This document shows positions 1-8,059 of a stretch of DNA of 64,000 nucleotides, piece by piece; within the stretch, counting starts at the first letter, position 1; every line of letters starts with the position of its first letter. The stretch is taken from contig NZ_CP092365.1 of assembly GCF_022370835.2 (NCBI RefSeq), positions 2,232,001-2,296,000 on the forward strand. The letters are read 5' to 3'. The notes under the pieces are model-generated. The model saw nothing but the letters and a program-made list of their open reading frames with translations, had not been told where the DNA came from and did no database searches. The position numbers and the translations under genes are program-made. The DNA is from Mycolicibacillus parakoreensis. Lineage in GTDB: Bacteria; Actinomycetota; Actinomycetes; Mycobacteriales; Mycobacteriaceae.

Positions 1-401
1 GCCACCAAGCCCCGTTTGACCTCCGGAATACCGAATTTCGCGTCCCGCGCGGCCACCACCAGGTCGGTGGCCAGCACCAGTTCGGTGCCACCGGCAAGCG
101 CGTGCCCCTCGACGGCGGAGATGATCGGCTTGCGCGGCGGCCGTTCGGTGAACCCCAGGCCACGTCCGGGCACATACGCGAACTCGCCGGCAGCGAAAGC
201 CTTGAGATCCATTCCGGCACAAAAGTTTCCGCCTGCACCGGTCAGAACCGCGACGGAGAGTTCCGGGGTGTCGTCGAGTTCGTCACAGGCGGCCGCCAAA
301 CCCTCGGCGACGGCCTTGTTGGCTGCGTTGCGCGCTTCGGGACGGTTGATCGTGACGATCAGGATCCGTCCCCGGCGTTCCCGCAGCACCGCTTCTGGCA
401 T
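1..401 (-). CDS. Enoyl-CoA hydratase/isomerase (crotonase), 3' end cut by window edge
   Basis: Crotonase-fold enzyme, expected to hydrate or isomerise an enoyl-CoA. The visible first ~133 residues contain the N-terminal beta strands (ITINRPEARNA-type start), the oxyanion-hole region with CAGMD, and the second block GHALAGGTELVLATD followed by FGIPEVKRG. Both glutamates of classical enoyl-CoA hydratases (TEL and PEV) are present, so it looks catalytically conventional, unlike most other crotonases in the window. The C-terminal half lies off the left edge. ATG at 401 is chosen; an in-frame GTG lies nine bases upstream. It is transcribed away from the TetR gene at 530, and the shared intergenic region carries a strong candidate operator. 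Substrate unknown. Confidence 0.88.
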   Translation of the reverse strand, partial: MPEAVLRERRGRILIVTINRPEARNAANKAVAEGLAAACDELDDTPELSVAVLTGAGGNFCAGMDLKAFAAGEFAYVPGRGLGFTERPPRKPIISAVEGHALAGGTELVLATDLVVAARDAKFGIPEVKRGLV

Positions 402-445
402 CCGCCTCACCCTTCGCTCGTCGGTACGACGCTTATCAGAATGCT

Positions 446-465
446 TACCATAGGGGTTACTGTAG
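446..465. promoter_or_regulatory. Candidate operator in divergent crotonase/TetR promoter
   Basis: The 20-base element TACCATAGGGGTTACTGTAG consists of two TAC-N2-TAG half-sites 12 bases apart. A second copy with 15 of 20 matches lies at 38639-38658. Position between a crotonase gene and a TetR gene suggests autoregulation by the TetR protein; this is inferred from placement and the repeated motif. Confidence 0.6.
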
Positions 466-529
466 TGGACTGGAAGGTGGGTGCCCCGGCGCAGGTAGCA
501 TGACCGGTCGAGATGAGGAGGTAGCTGTA

Positions 530-1279
530 GTGGCCAAACAAGCAACGGCCCAGAAGCGTCCGCGACGCGAGCGGGGGTCGATCAATCCCGACGACATCAT
601 CGACGGCGCATTCGAGCTCGCCGAGCAGATCGGGGTCGACAACCTCAGCATGCCGCTACTCGGCAAACACCTCGGCGTGGGGGTGACGAGCATCTACTGG
701 TACTTCCGGAAGAAGGACGACCTGCTCAACGCGATGACCGCACGCGCGTTGCGCCAGTACGTCTTCGCCACTCCGTACGTCGAAGCCAAGGACTGGCGCC
801 AAACGCTGACCAACCACGCTCGCACCATGCGGAAGACGTTCCTGGGCAACCCGATCCTGTGCGACCTGATCCTCATCCGTTCGGCACTGAGTCCCCGCGC
901 CGCCCAGCTCGGCGTGCAGGAGGTCGAACGGGCGGTCGCCGGTTTGGTCGAAGCCGGTCTCACCCCCGACGACGCCGTCGACACCTACTCGGCGATCTCG
1001 GTGCACATCCGCGGGTCGGTGGTGCTCCATCGCCTCTACGAGAAGAACCGTTCCTCGGACGCCGACGGTCCCGGAGACTTCGAAAGGCTCCTCGCCATCG
1101 ACCCCGAGGTGACCCCGTTGCTGGCGCAGGCCAACCGGGAGGGGCATCGTATCGGCGCCGCCAACGACGGTAATTTCGAGTACGGTCTCACCTGCATCCT
1201 CGATCACGCCGAACAGCTGATCGAGCGGGGCCGCAAACCGCGGCGCCGCGCCGCGGCCAAGGCGACCAAGTCCGGCTGA
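530..1279 (+). CDS. TetR-family transcriptional regulator
   Basis: A 249-residue regulator. The helix-turn-helix covers about residues 20-65, with LGVGVTSIYWYFRKKDDLL, a typical TetR recognition-helix region; the rest is a helical ligand-binding domain and the tail is basic and Ala-rich. GTG at 530 is preferred over the ATG at 500 because AGGAGG at 516-521 sits eight bases before it. The gene diverges from a crotonase and is convergent with a thiolase operon. It probably binds the operator at 446-465 and, from the shared motif, the promoter near 38650. The ligand is likely an acyl-CoA or pathway intermediate, by analogy with other catabolic TetR proteins, but nothing in the sequence identifies it. 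Confidence 0.88.
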   Translation: MAKQATAQKRPRRERGSINPDDIIDGAFELAEQIGVDNLSMPLLGKHLGVGVTSIYWYFRKKDDLLNAMTARALRQYVFATPYVEAKDWRQTLTNHARTMRKTFLGNPILCDLILIRSALSPRAAQLGVQEVERAVAGLVEAGLTPDDAVDTYSAISVHIRGSVVLHRLYEKNRSSDADGPGDFERLLAIDPEVTPLLAQANREGHRIGAANDGNFEYGLTCILDHAEQLIERGRKPRRRAAAKATKSG

Positions 1280-1316
1280 CCGCGACCGGCGGCTACCGGG
1301 TTGTCACGGCGCGGGC

Positions 1317-2492
1317 TCACACCTCGATGACCACGGCACCGCCCTGGCCACCGCCGGCGCACATCGCCGCGACACCGATGCCGCCGCCGCGCCGCTGCAG
1401 CTCGTAGAGCAACGTGGTCACCATGCGCGCGCCGGACGCCGCGATCGGGTGTCCCAGACTGCAGCCGCTGCCGGAGAAGTTCACGAGCTGCTCATCGATG
1501 TCGTACTCACGGCACGCCGCGATCGGCACCGAGGCGAACGCCTCGTTGATCTCCCACAGCGCCACGTCGGCGACCGACAGGCCCGCGCGCTGCAGCACCT
1601 TGCCGATCACTTTCACCGCACCGAGCCCGGTGTCGCGGGGCGGCACCCCGGCCGACGCCCAGGCCTTCACGGTGCCCATGACGTTGAGCCCTTCGGCGCG
1701 CGCGTAGGCATCGTCGACCAGCGCCACCGCGGCGGCCGCATCGTTGGTGCCGCTGCTGTTGCCCGCGGTGATCGAGAACCCTTCGATCTCCGGGTGCAGC
1801 ACCTTCAGGCCGGCCAGGCGCTCCACGGTGGTGTCGCGCCGTGGGTGCTCATCGACGCTGAACTCGGTCACGCTGGCGTCGGGAAGCTGGACCTTCAGCG
1901 GCACGATCTCGTCGACGAACTTGCCCGCATCGATCGCGGCGATCGCCCGCTGGTGCGACCGGGCCGCCCAGGCGTCCATCTCCTCGCGGCTGATGCCGGC
2001 GGCCTGCGCCGTGTTCCAGCCGACGGTGATCGACATGTCGCGGGTCGGCGCGTCCACGGTCTCCGGATGGGTCGGCGGAATCCACGGCTCGACGAATTCG
2101 AGTTCGGGACCCGGAACCCGCATCTTCATCACCGGCAGCATCGACAGCGACTGCACACCGCCGGCCACCAGCACGCGCTCCATGCCCGAACCGATCTGCG
2201 CGGCGGCGTTGCCGATCGCGGTCAGGCTGCCCGCGCAGTGCCGGTTGACCGCCTGGCCGGGAACCGACTCCATCCCGCACGCGGCAGCCGCGAACCGTGC
2301 CATATCGCCGCCCCCGTAATGCGATTCGGCAAAAATGATGTCGTCGATGGACTCGGGAGCGACACCCGACCGGCGCACCACCTCCGGCAGAACCGTGGTG
2401 ATCAACACCTCCGGGGAGACGTTGGCGAGGGTCCCTTTGAATGAGCGTCCGATGGCCGTCCGAGCAGCTCCGACGATGACAGGAGTGGACAT
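1317..2492 (-). CDS. Acetyl-CoA acetyltransferase / 3-ketoacyl-CoA thiolase
   Basis: Thiolase of 391 residues that would cleave a 3-ketoacyl-CoA with CoA (or condense two acyl-CoAs). The nucleophilic cysteine is Cys86 in NRHCAGS; the C-terminal half has NEAFA, GHPIAASGA (active-site His) and the second cysteine in CAGGGQGGA, so the triad is complete. ATG at 2492 is used; a GTG three codons upstream is possible. The gene stands 44 bases downstream of the crotonase at 2536-3423 on the same strand, with an inverted repeat in that gap, so it may have its own promoter. Likely the thiolytic step for the acyl-CoAs made by neighbouring ligases. Exact chain specificity cannot be read from sequence. 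Confidence 0.9.
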   Translation of the reverse strand: MSTPVIVGAARTAIGRSFKGTLANVSPEVLITTVLPEVVRRSGVAPESIDDIIFAESHYGGGDMARFAAAACGMESVPGQAVNRHCAGSLTAIGNAAAQIGSGMERVLVAGGVQSLSMLPVMKMRVPGPELEFVEPWIPPTHPETVDAPTRDMSITVGWNTAQAAGISREEMDAWAARSHQRAIAAIDAGKFVDEIVPLKVQLPDASVTEFSVDEHPRRDTTVERLAGLKVLHPEIEGFSITAGNSSGTNDAAAAVALVDDAYARAEGLNVMGTVKAWASAGVPPRDTGLGAVKVIGKVLQRAGLSVADVALWEINEAFASVPIAACREYDIDEQLVNFSGSGCSLGHPIAASGARMVTTLLYELQRRGGGIGVAAMCAGGGQGGAVVIEV

Positions 2493-2501
2493 TCTTCGCA
2501 C

Positions 2502-2528
2502 CTTACATTATCGATGGTTTTTGTAAAG
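2502..2528. promoter_or_regulatory. Inverted repeat upstream of thiolase
   Basis: CTTACA at 2502-2507 is mirrored by TGTAAAG at 2522-2528 with an AT-rich centre, in the short gap between a crotonase stop codon and the thiolase start. Possible operator or promoter region; weak evidence because it is a single occurrence. Confidence 0.35.
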
Positions 2529-2535
2529 CCTGCGG

Positions 2536-3423
2536 TCAGGGTTCGGGGACGTGGAAGTGCTCGTCGCGCAGCCGGAAGGCCTCCTTGGTCCCGTGCTGTG
2601 CGCGGGTCTTGACGAAGTTGAACTCCCCGGGGGCGAACTGCAGGTTGGTGCCGTAGGCGTGGAACAGATAGCTGGCCACCTCTTCGCCCTGATAGGCCTG
2701 ACTCTGCTCGACCAGCCGGAACGCCTCCTTGGCGATCACCACGCCGTCGGCGGGCATTCTGGCGGTCTTCTGCGCCCAGTAGCGCGCCCGCGCCGGCACG
2801 GCCGCCGGATCGCAGGTCTCGGTGAAGATGCCCAGATGCTCGAGCGTCCCGGCTTCGACGATGTCGCCGGTGAGCAGCAGCCGGCGCGCCAACACCGGCC
2901 CCAGGCGGTGGAAGAACATGTGCAGGCTGCCCAGCGCGGGCCCCAGGAAACGGGTCGCCGGCATACCGATCTTGGTGTCGCGCGCGATCACCGAGATATC
3001 GGTCATCAAGGCCATCTCGAAGCCACCGCCCAGCGCGTATCCGCTGATCTCGCCCACCGTCACCTTCGGGAAACCCAGAAGGTTGTGGTAGAAGCCGAAC
3101 GATTTTCGGTCCACGGCGAGCCGACGGCGCTGGCTCGGACGGCGTTTGGCGGCCTCGGGATCCTTCTGACCGCGCTCGCCGTACCAGCCGTAGGCGTTGT
3201 TCATATCCGCTCCGGTGCTGAACACGCCCTCGGCGCCCCGCAGCAGGACGACAACGAGGTCGTCGTCGTCGGCCACCCGGTCCAGACACCGCGCGATCGC
3301 ATCCCGCATGGGCGCGTCGTAGGAATTCCGCCGCGCGGGATTGTTCAGCGTGATGGTGGCGATCCGTTGATCGGGGTCGGCCTCGAAGTGGACGCGCCCG
3401 TCGGCACTGTGCTCGGGAGTCAT
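2536..3423 (-). CDS. Enoyl-CoA hydratase/isomerase family protein
   Basis: A 295-residue crotonase. The block GYALGGGFEMALMTD retains the first catalytic glutamate position, but the second (normally PE in FxxPE) is replaced in MPATRFLG, so it may be an isomerase, a hydrolase-like crotonase or a hydratase with altered chemistry. ATG at 3423 follows AAGGAGA at good spacing; the open frame continues upstream to 3471 without a better start. It lies 10 bases after the thioesterase-fold gene, so the two are co-transcribed. The long C-terminal tail (about 60 residues after the usual crotonase core) is relatively rich in Phe and charged residues. Role: probably part of the same CoA-ester pathway. Confidence 0.85.
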   Translation of the reverse strand: MTPEHSADGRVHFEADPDQRIATITLNNPARRNSYDAPMRDAIARCLDRVADDDDLVVVLLRGAEGVFSTGADMNNAYGWYGERGQKDPEAAKRRPSQRRRLAVDRKSFGFYHNLLGFPKVTVGEISGYALGGGFEMALMTDISVIARDTKIGMPATRFLGPALGSLHMFFHRLGPVLARRLLLTGDIVEAGTLEHLGIFTETCDPAAVPARARYWAQKTARMPADGVVIAKEAFRLVEQSQAYQGEEVASYLFHAYGTNLQFAPGEFNFVKTRAQHGTKEAFRLRDEHFHVPEP

Positions 3424-3433
3424 GGGGGTCTCC

Positions 3434-4111
3434 TTACTCAGATGGCCGTCGGCGACCATATTTGGTGGCACTCAACTGATCCGGTCGCATCGCCACGGTT
3501 TTCACCACTCCGGTGCAGAGCACCTCGCCGTCGCGCAACAGTCGTGCCGTGGAGGTGATGTCGCGCTCCGCCTCGACTCGCTCGATGTCGAACTCCAGCT
3601 CGGTGAGAACCGGCGTCGGGCGCCGGTAGGTCAGCTGCAGCGTGCGGGTGCGCCCGGTCCGATCGGCGGCGCAACTTTGATGTTGGATCACACAATCGAA
3701 GAACACCGCCAGAAACCCGCCGTGGACCAGGCCGGGCGGGCCCTCGTAGGGCAGCGGAAAGGTGACGCGCCCGCCGGCCGTTCGGGCGCCGAGCCGGTCG
3801 AACCGGTACTCCGGAAAGCAGGGGTTGAACGCACCGACGTCGAAGGCGTGGCCGAGGTAGACCCGGCGCTGCCCGTCGCGGTCGGAGGCCAACCGCGGCG
3901 CCGTGTCGGGCGGGACCGCGGCACGCAGTCGGTGCTCCCAGTCGGGCAGGCGCGCCAGCATCTCCTCGACGGCCGGATGCGGATGCTCCAGCGAGAGCAG
4001 CAACCCGACGAGGCGACGCAGTGCGGCGGCCGCCGCAACCGTCTGCCCCAAGGGCGCTTCACCGAAGCGGTCCGCACCGGCCTTCGCTGGAACCTGTAGG
4101 TCGTCCGCCAT
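3434..4111 (-). CDS. Hotdog-fold thioesterase-like protein (PaaI/4HBT type)
   Basis: A 225-residue protein whose C-terminal half has the hotdog signature: GPPGLVHGGFLAVFFDCVIQH, then strands with LQLTYRRPTPV and a substrate-tunnel strand. The 4HBT fold hydrolyses acyl-CoA thioesters; here the N-terminal ~90 residues are an extra helical region of unknown role. ATG at 4111 is chosen (MADDLQV) rather than the upstream frame opening at 4162, because the longer start would run into the divergent operator. It heads a minus-strand unit with the crotonase and diverges from the crotonase at 4191. Likely rescues CoA from dead-end thioesters or performs a pathway hydrolysis step (inference). Confidence 0.75.
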   Translation of the reverse strand: MADDLQVPAKAGADRFGEAPLGQTVAAAAALRRLVGLLLSLEHPHPAVEEMLARLPDWEHRLRAAVPPDTAPRLASDRDGQRRVYLGHAFDVGAFNPCFPEYRFDRLGARTAGGRVTFPLPYEGPPGLVHGGFLAVFFDCVIQHQSCAADRTGRTRTLQLTYRRPTPVLTELEFDIERVEAERDITSTARLLRDGEVLCTGVVKTVAMRPDQLSATKYGRRRPSE

Positions 4112-4136
4112 CCACTTTCCCCGCCGAGTCGCAACA

Positions 4137-4165
4137 ATCGTATAGCATACTGTAGCTATCACGAT
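4137..4165. promoter_or_regulatory. Long near-palindrome in divergent promoter
   Basis: ATCGTATAGC at 4137-4146 is mirrored by GCTATCACGAT at 4155-4165 (one-base insertion), flanking ATACTGTA, itself containing the odd palindrome TACTGTA. It sits centrally between the starts at 4111 (minus) and 4191 (plus). Shape and position fit a TetR-type operator controlling both operons. Confidence 0.6.
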
Positions 4166-4190
4166 ATCGGCTCACAGAAGGGGTGCCACG

Positions 4191-4985
4191 GTGGTCGACG
4201 GGACCGTAACGGTGCAGCGTGACGGGGAATTGCTCCGCGTCACCCTGGAGCGCCCCGACCGGCGGAATTCGCTCAGCCACCCGATGATCGACACCCTGAC
4301 CGGCGCCCTCACCGACGCGGCCGCCGACGACGGCCTGCGCGCCGTGCACATCCGGGGCTCCGGTGCCGATTTCTGCGCGGGCGCCGACTGGGTGGCCACC
4401 AACACGACTCAGCACCGGCCCCGCACCGGCGATCTGGTTCGACGCATCCCCCACACCGCGCATCGCGTGATCGAACTCGTGCACAGCATTCAGCTGCCGG
4501 TGGTGTGCAGCGTGCGGGGCTGGGCGGTGGGGTTGGGCTGCAACCTGGCCCTGGCCGCCGACTTCACCGTCGCCGCCGACGATGCGGTGTTCTGGGAGCC
4601 GTTCGTGGCCCGCGGGTTCAGTCCCGACTCCGGCGCCACCTGGTTGCTGCCGCGACTGGTCGGCGTCGCCCGGGCCAGGCGCATGCTGCTGCTGGGCGAG
4701 AAGGTGAGCGGCGCCGACGCCGAGGAGTGGGGCCTGATCCATCGCGCGGTCGCCGCCGCCGATGTCGACGCCGCGACCGAGGACCTCCTCACCCGACTGG
4801 CCGCCGGTCCCACGGTGGCGCTCGGGCTGACCAAACAGGCCCTCAACCACGCCCAGCAGGGGTCGTTGCCCCAGGCGATGAGCCAGGAACTTTACAACCT
4901 GGAGCTGTCGTGCCGCACGACCGACTTCAAAGAAGGACTCGCGGCGTTCCAGCAACGCCGCGCCCCGGATTTCAAAGGCCGCTGA
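4191..4985 (+). CDS. PaaG-like enoyl-CoA isomerase (crotonase)
   Basis: A 264-residue crotonase resembling PaaG-type isomerases, which move double bonds (Delta3/Delta2) or isomerise epoxyphenylacetyl-CoA to an oxepin. The first hydratase glutamate is Asn (GLGCNLAL, ~118), while the PaaG-type aspartate is present as Asp146 in FSPDSGATWLLPR; the C-terminus (DFKEGLAAFQQRRAPDFKG) also matches that group. Start GTG 4191 follows GAAGGGG. First gene of a plus-strand operon of three crotonases then three ligases. The isomerase call is from the residue pattern; epoxide chemistry is not implied, since no phenylacetyl-CoA epoxidase genes are present here. Confidence 0.82.
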   Translation: MVDGTVTVQRDGELLRVTLERPDRRNSLSHPMIDTLTGALTDAAADDGLRAVHIRGSGADFCAGADWVATNTTQHRPRTGDLVRRIPHTAHRVIELVHSIQLPVVCSVRGWAVGLGCNLALAADFTVAADDAVFWEPFVARGFSPDSGATWLLPRLVGVARARRMLLLGEKVSGADAEEWGLIHRAVAAADVDAATEDLLTRLAAGPTVALGLTKQALNHAQQGSLPQAMSQELYNLELSCRTTDFKEGLAAFQQRRAPDFKGR

Positions 4986-5010
4986 CCGCCCCTCGGAGAA
5001 GGAACCATCC

Positions 5011-5817
5011 ATGCCGACATACGACACCATCACCTACGACGTTGACGGTCACACTGCCACCATCACCTTGAACCGGCCCGATGCGCTCAACGCACTCAGC
5101 CCGCACATGATCTCCGAGTTGCGCGCCGCCTACGCCGAAGCCGAGGATGACGACCGCGTCTGGACACTGGTCGTCACCGGGACGGGACGGGCCTTCTGCA
5201 CCGGTGCCGACGTGAAGGAGATTCCCGGCGACGGCAAGGTGATCAACGAACGACCCTTCCTGTCCACCTACGAACAGTGGGAAGCCCCCCAGGAGGGGAC
5301 CCCGCCGTTTCGGACGATGGCCAAACCGGTACTGGCGGCGATCAACGGATTGTGCTGCGGCGCCGGGCTGGACTGGGTGACCACCGGCGATATCGTCATC
5401 GCCTCGGAGCGGGCGACGTTCTTCGATCCCCACGTCTCCATCGGCCTGGTCGCGGGCCGCGAAGTGGTCCGACTGGCCCGCGTGTTGCCCCGCTCGATCG
5501 CCCTGCGGATGGCGATGATGGGCAAGCACGAACGGATGGACGCCCAACGCGCCTACGACCTCGGTATGGTCAGCGAGGTGGTGGCGCACGACCGGCTACT
5601 CGAACGCGCCCACGAGATCGCCGCGATCGTCAACTCCAATGCGCCCCTGGCGGTCCGCGGCACCAGGCTGGCGATCCTCAAGGGCTTGGACGTCCCGCTC
5701 CACGAGGCGGAGATACTCGCCGAAGCGTTCCGGGAACGCAACCTGCACACCGCGGATTCGTTGGAGGGCCCCCGCGCCTTCGTCGAGAAGCGGACACCGG
5801 AGTGGCAGTGCCGATGA
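5011..5817 (+). CDS. Enoyl-CoA hydratase/isomerase with FFDPHVS motif
   Basis: A 268-residue crotonase. N-terminal ATITLNRPDALNALS and AFCTGAD are standard, but the catalytic region reads CCGAGLDWVTTGD (Asp in place of the first Glu) and FFDPHVSIGLV at 137-147 in place of the usual FxxPE. The next gene carries the same FFDxHVSxGLV motif, so the two are close paralogues from duplication, probably acting on related intermediates. ATG 5011 follows GGAGAAGGA. The stop overlaps the next ATG (ATGA at 5814-5817), implying translational coupling and perhaps a heteromeric enzyme. Reaction uncertain: hydratase, isomerase or hydrolase. Confidence 0.83.
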   Translation: MPTYDTITYDVDGHTATITLNRPDALNALSPHMISELRAAYAEAEDDDRVWTLVVTGTGRAFCTGADVKEIPGDGKVINERPFLSTYEQWEAPQEGTPPFRTMAKPVLAAINGLCCGAGLDWVTTGDIVIASERATFFDPHVSIGLVAGREVVRLARVLPRSIALRMAMMGKHERMDAQRAYDLGMVSEVVAHDRLLERAHEIAAIVNSNAPLAVRGTRLAILKGLDVPLHEAEILAEAFRERNLHTADSLEGPRAFVEKRTPEWQCR

Positions 5818-6602
5818 GCCCCGCCTTCGAGACGATCCTGCTCGATTTCGACCGCACCGACCGGGTCGCCACCATCACGTTGAATCGGCCCGAACGACTC
5901 AACGCGTTCAACCGCACCATGTGCGAGGAGATGGCCGCGGCGTGGCGGATCGTCAAACTCGACACCGACGTCAACGCCGTCGTGCTGCGGTCCGCCGGCG
6001 AGCGGGCCTTCAGCGCCGGACTGGACATCACCGCCCCCTACGGACAGCCCGACAATGTCTGGAATCACGAGGATCCCGGCGAGGCGCTCAGCCCGAAGTG
6101 GCAGAAGATGTTCAAACCGGTGGTCTGTGCGGTGCAGGGCATGTGCACCGCGGGCGCGTTCTACTTCGTCAACGAGGCCGACGTGGTGATCTGCGCCGAG
6201 GATGCGACCTTCTTCGATTCGCACGTGTCGGCGGGGCTGGTGTGCGCGCTGGAACCGATCGGTTTGATGCGCCGGATCGGCCTGGGCGAGACATTGCGCA
6301 TCGCGCTGATGGGCAACGACGAGCGCGTGGGGGCGGCCACCGCGCTGCGCATCGGTCTGGTGTCGGAGATCGTGGCGCCGGCGGATCTGTGGACTCGGGC
6401 GCATGCCATCGCCGCCACCATTGCCGCCAAGCCTCCCACGGCGACCCAGGGCACGGTGAAGGCGATCTGGGAATCGCTGGACAAACCGTACCGCGCGGCC
6501 CTGGACCAGGGGCTGATCTACACCCGGCTGGGCAACCCGTTGGGCCGCTCCGAACTCGACGCCCAACCCGTCCCGCCCGCGACCCCACCGAGGATCCGCT
6601 GA
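5814..6602 (+). CDS. Enoyl-CoA hydratase/isomerase, paralogue of preceding gene
   Basis: A 262-residue crotonase with AFSAGLD oxyanion region and FFDSHVSAGLV at 133-143. Neither classical glutamate is in place: the first site reads TAGAFYFVNEAD. It shares the unusual FFDxHVSxGLV block with the crotonase directly upstream. ATG at 5814 overlaps the preceding stop by four bases; its own stop overlaps the following ligase start (TGATG, 6600-6604). The continuous overlap chain shows that crotonases and ligases are one transcript. The C-terminal ~25 residues are Pro-rich and probably disordered. Likely a partner or substrate-range variant of the 5011 gene product (inference). Confidence 0.82.
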   Translation: MSPAFETILLDFDRTDRVATITLNRPERLNAFNRTMCEEMAAAWRIVKLDTDVNAVVLRSAGERAFSAGLDITAPYGQPDNVWNHEDPGEALSPKWQKMFKPVVCAVQGMCTAGAFYFVNEADVVICAEDATFFDSHVSAGLVCALEPIGLMRRIGLGETLRIALMGNDERVGAATALRIGLVSEIVAPADLWTRAHAIAATIAAKPPTATQGTVKAIWESLDKPYRAALDQGLIYTRLGNPLGRSELDAQPVPPATPPRIR

Positions 6603-8059
6603 TGGCACACCCGCTCAGCGAACGCATCGCCGCGGTCCTGAACCTGCACCCCGAGGCGTCCGCACTCGAGTACGACGGCCGGTGGATCACCTGGGCCCAG
6701 CTCGCCGATGCGGCCCGGCGAATCGGCGCGCCGATCGCCGCGGGGAGCCGAGTCGGCATCCTGCTGCGCAACCGACCTCCCCACGTGGCGGCCCTGCTGG
6801 GGGTGCTGCTCGCCGAAGCCTGCGTCGTGGTCATCAACCCGGCGCGCGGTGATGACCGCACCCGTGCCGACATCGCCGCGTTGCAATTGCCGATGATCAT
6901 CGGAGACCCCGATGATCTGGCCGCCCTGGTCACCCCGGGGCCCGCCACCACGGTGGTGGCGCTCGCCGGCCTCGACAGCGAGCCGCAGGTCACCGTGGCC
7001 ACCGAACCGCCGTCGGACACCGGCCGCCCCGGGGTGGCGGTCTGGATGCTGACCAGCGGCACCACCGGCCCCCCGAAGCGCGTCGACCTGCGCTACAGCA
7101 TGCTGGCGCACAGCGTGATCGGCCCCGGCCCGGCGCCCACGCAGTTACGGCGCGGGATCGCGATCGTCAACGCGCCGCTGGTCCACATCGGTGGCGTGTT
7201 CCGGATATTGCAGTGCATCGCCGAGGCGCGCCCGTTCGTCCTGCTGGAACGATTCGATCTGGACCTGTGGGCTGCGGCGGTGCGCCGCTACCGGCCCCGC
7301 GCGGTGTCGCTGGTGCCGGCCGCACTGCGCATGGTGCTGCATTCGGAGCTGACCCGCGACGATCTGTCCAGCCTGCGGGCCGTCACCTCCGGGACCGCGC
7401 CGCTGTCGGCCGATGACGCCGACGCCTTCACCGCCAAGTTCGGCGTCCCGGTGCTGACCTCGTATGCCGCGACCGAATTCGGGGGCGGTGTCGCCGGCTG
7501 GACCCTGCAGGATTACCAGAAGCACTGGCGCGACAAGCGGGGCAGCGTGGGGCGAGCGACCCTCGGAGCGCAACTGCGGGTGGTCGATGACCACGGTGCG
7601 GTGCTCGCGCCCGGACAACCCGGCGTGTTGGAGGTCCGGCCGGGCCAGCTGGGCCCCCACGCGGATTGGATGCGGACCACCGATCTGGCGCGCATCGATG
7701 ACGACGGTTTCCTGTGGATCTTGGGCCGCGCCGATCAGGCCATCATCCGCGGCGGGTTCAAGGTGATGCCCGACGATGTGCGCGCCGCGCTGGAGGCCCA
7801 CCCGGCGGTCCGCGGGGCCGCCGTCGTGAGCCGCGACGATGCGCGCCTCGGTGCGACGCCGGTCGCCGCGGTCGAACTGCACGCCGGAGCCGAGGCCGAC
7901 GCCGGGACCTTGGTCGCGGCGCTGCGCACACGGTTGGCCAGCTACGAGATCCCTACCGCGATCGTGATCGTCGACGCCCTCCCGCGGACCCCATCGGGCA
8001 AAGCCGACCTCGGCGCGGTGCGCGAACTGATCGACGCGCAGGCCCAGCATGCCCGGTGA
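6602..8059 (+). CDS. AMP-forming acyl-CoA ligase, ANL superfamily
   Basis: A 485-residue adenylate-forming ligase activating a carboxylate to its CoA ester. The phosphate-binding loop is TSGTTGPPKR at 151-160, with Arg where most family members have Gly after the Lys. The adenine motif is SYAATEF, the hinge region follows TTDLARIDDDGF, and the catalytic lysine lies in PSGKADL near the C-terminus. It is shorter than typical fatty acyl ligases (500-580). Sequence pattern (YAATEFGG, RGGFKVMPDDVRA) closely matches the ligase at 17112, so the two are paralogues. Starts within the preceding stop codon and overlaps the next gene by 11 bases. Substrate unknown; probably a cyclic or branched acid given the neighbourhood. 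Confidence 0.87.
   Translation: MAHPLSERIAAVLNLHPEASALEYDGRWITWAQLADAARRIGAPIAAGSRVGILLRNRPPHVAALLGVLLAEACVVVINPARGDDRTRADIAALQLPMIIGDPDDLAALVTPGPATTVVALAGLDSEPQVTVATEPPSDTGRPGVAVWMLTSGTTGPPKRVDLRYSMLAHSVIGPGPAPTQLRRGIAIVNAPLVHIGGVFRILQCIAEARPFVLLERFDLDLWAAAVRRYRPRAVSLVPAALRMVLHSELTRDDLSSLRAVTSGTAPLSADDADAFTAKFGVPVLTSYAATEFGGGVAGWTLQDYQKHWRDKRGSVGRATLGAQLRVVDDHGAVLAPGQPGVLEVRPGQLGPHADWMRTTDLARIDDDGFLWILGRADQAIIRGGFKVMPDDVRAALEAHPAVRGAAVVSRDDARLGATPVAAVELHAGAEADAGTLVAALRTRLASYEIPTAIVIVDALPRTPSGKADLGAVRELIDAQAQHAR

Noticed and set aside
4141..4160. Third copy of the 446/38639 operator
   Set aside because: Only the TACTGTAG half-site matches; the expected second half-site at 12 bases is missing on either side. 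Listed as a different palindrome.
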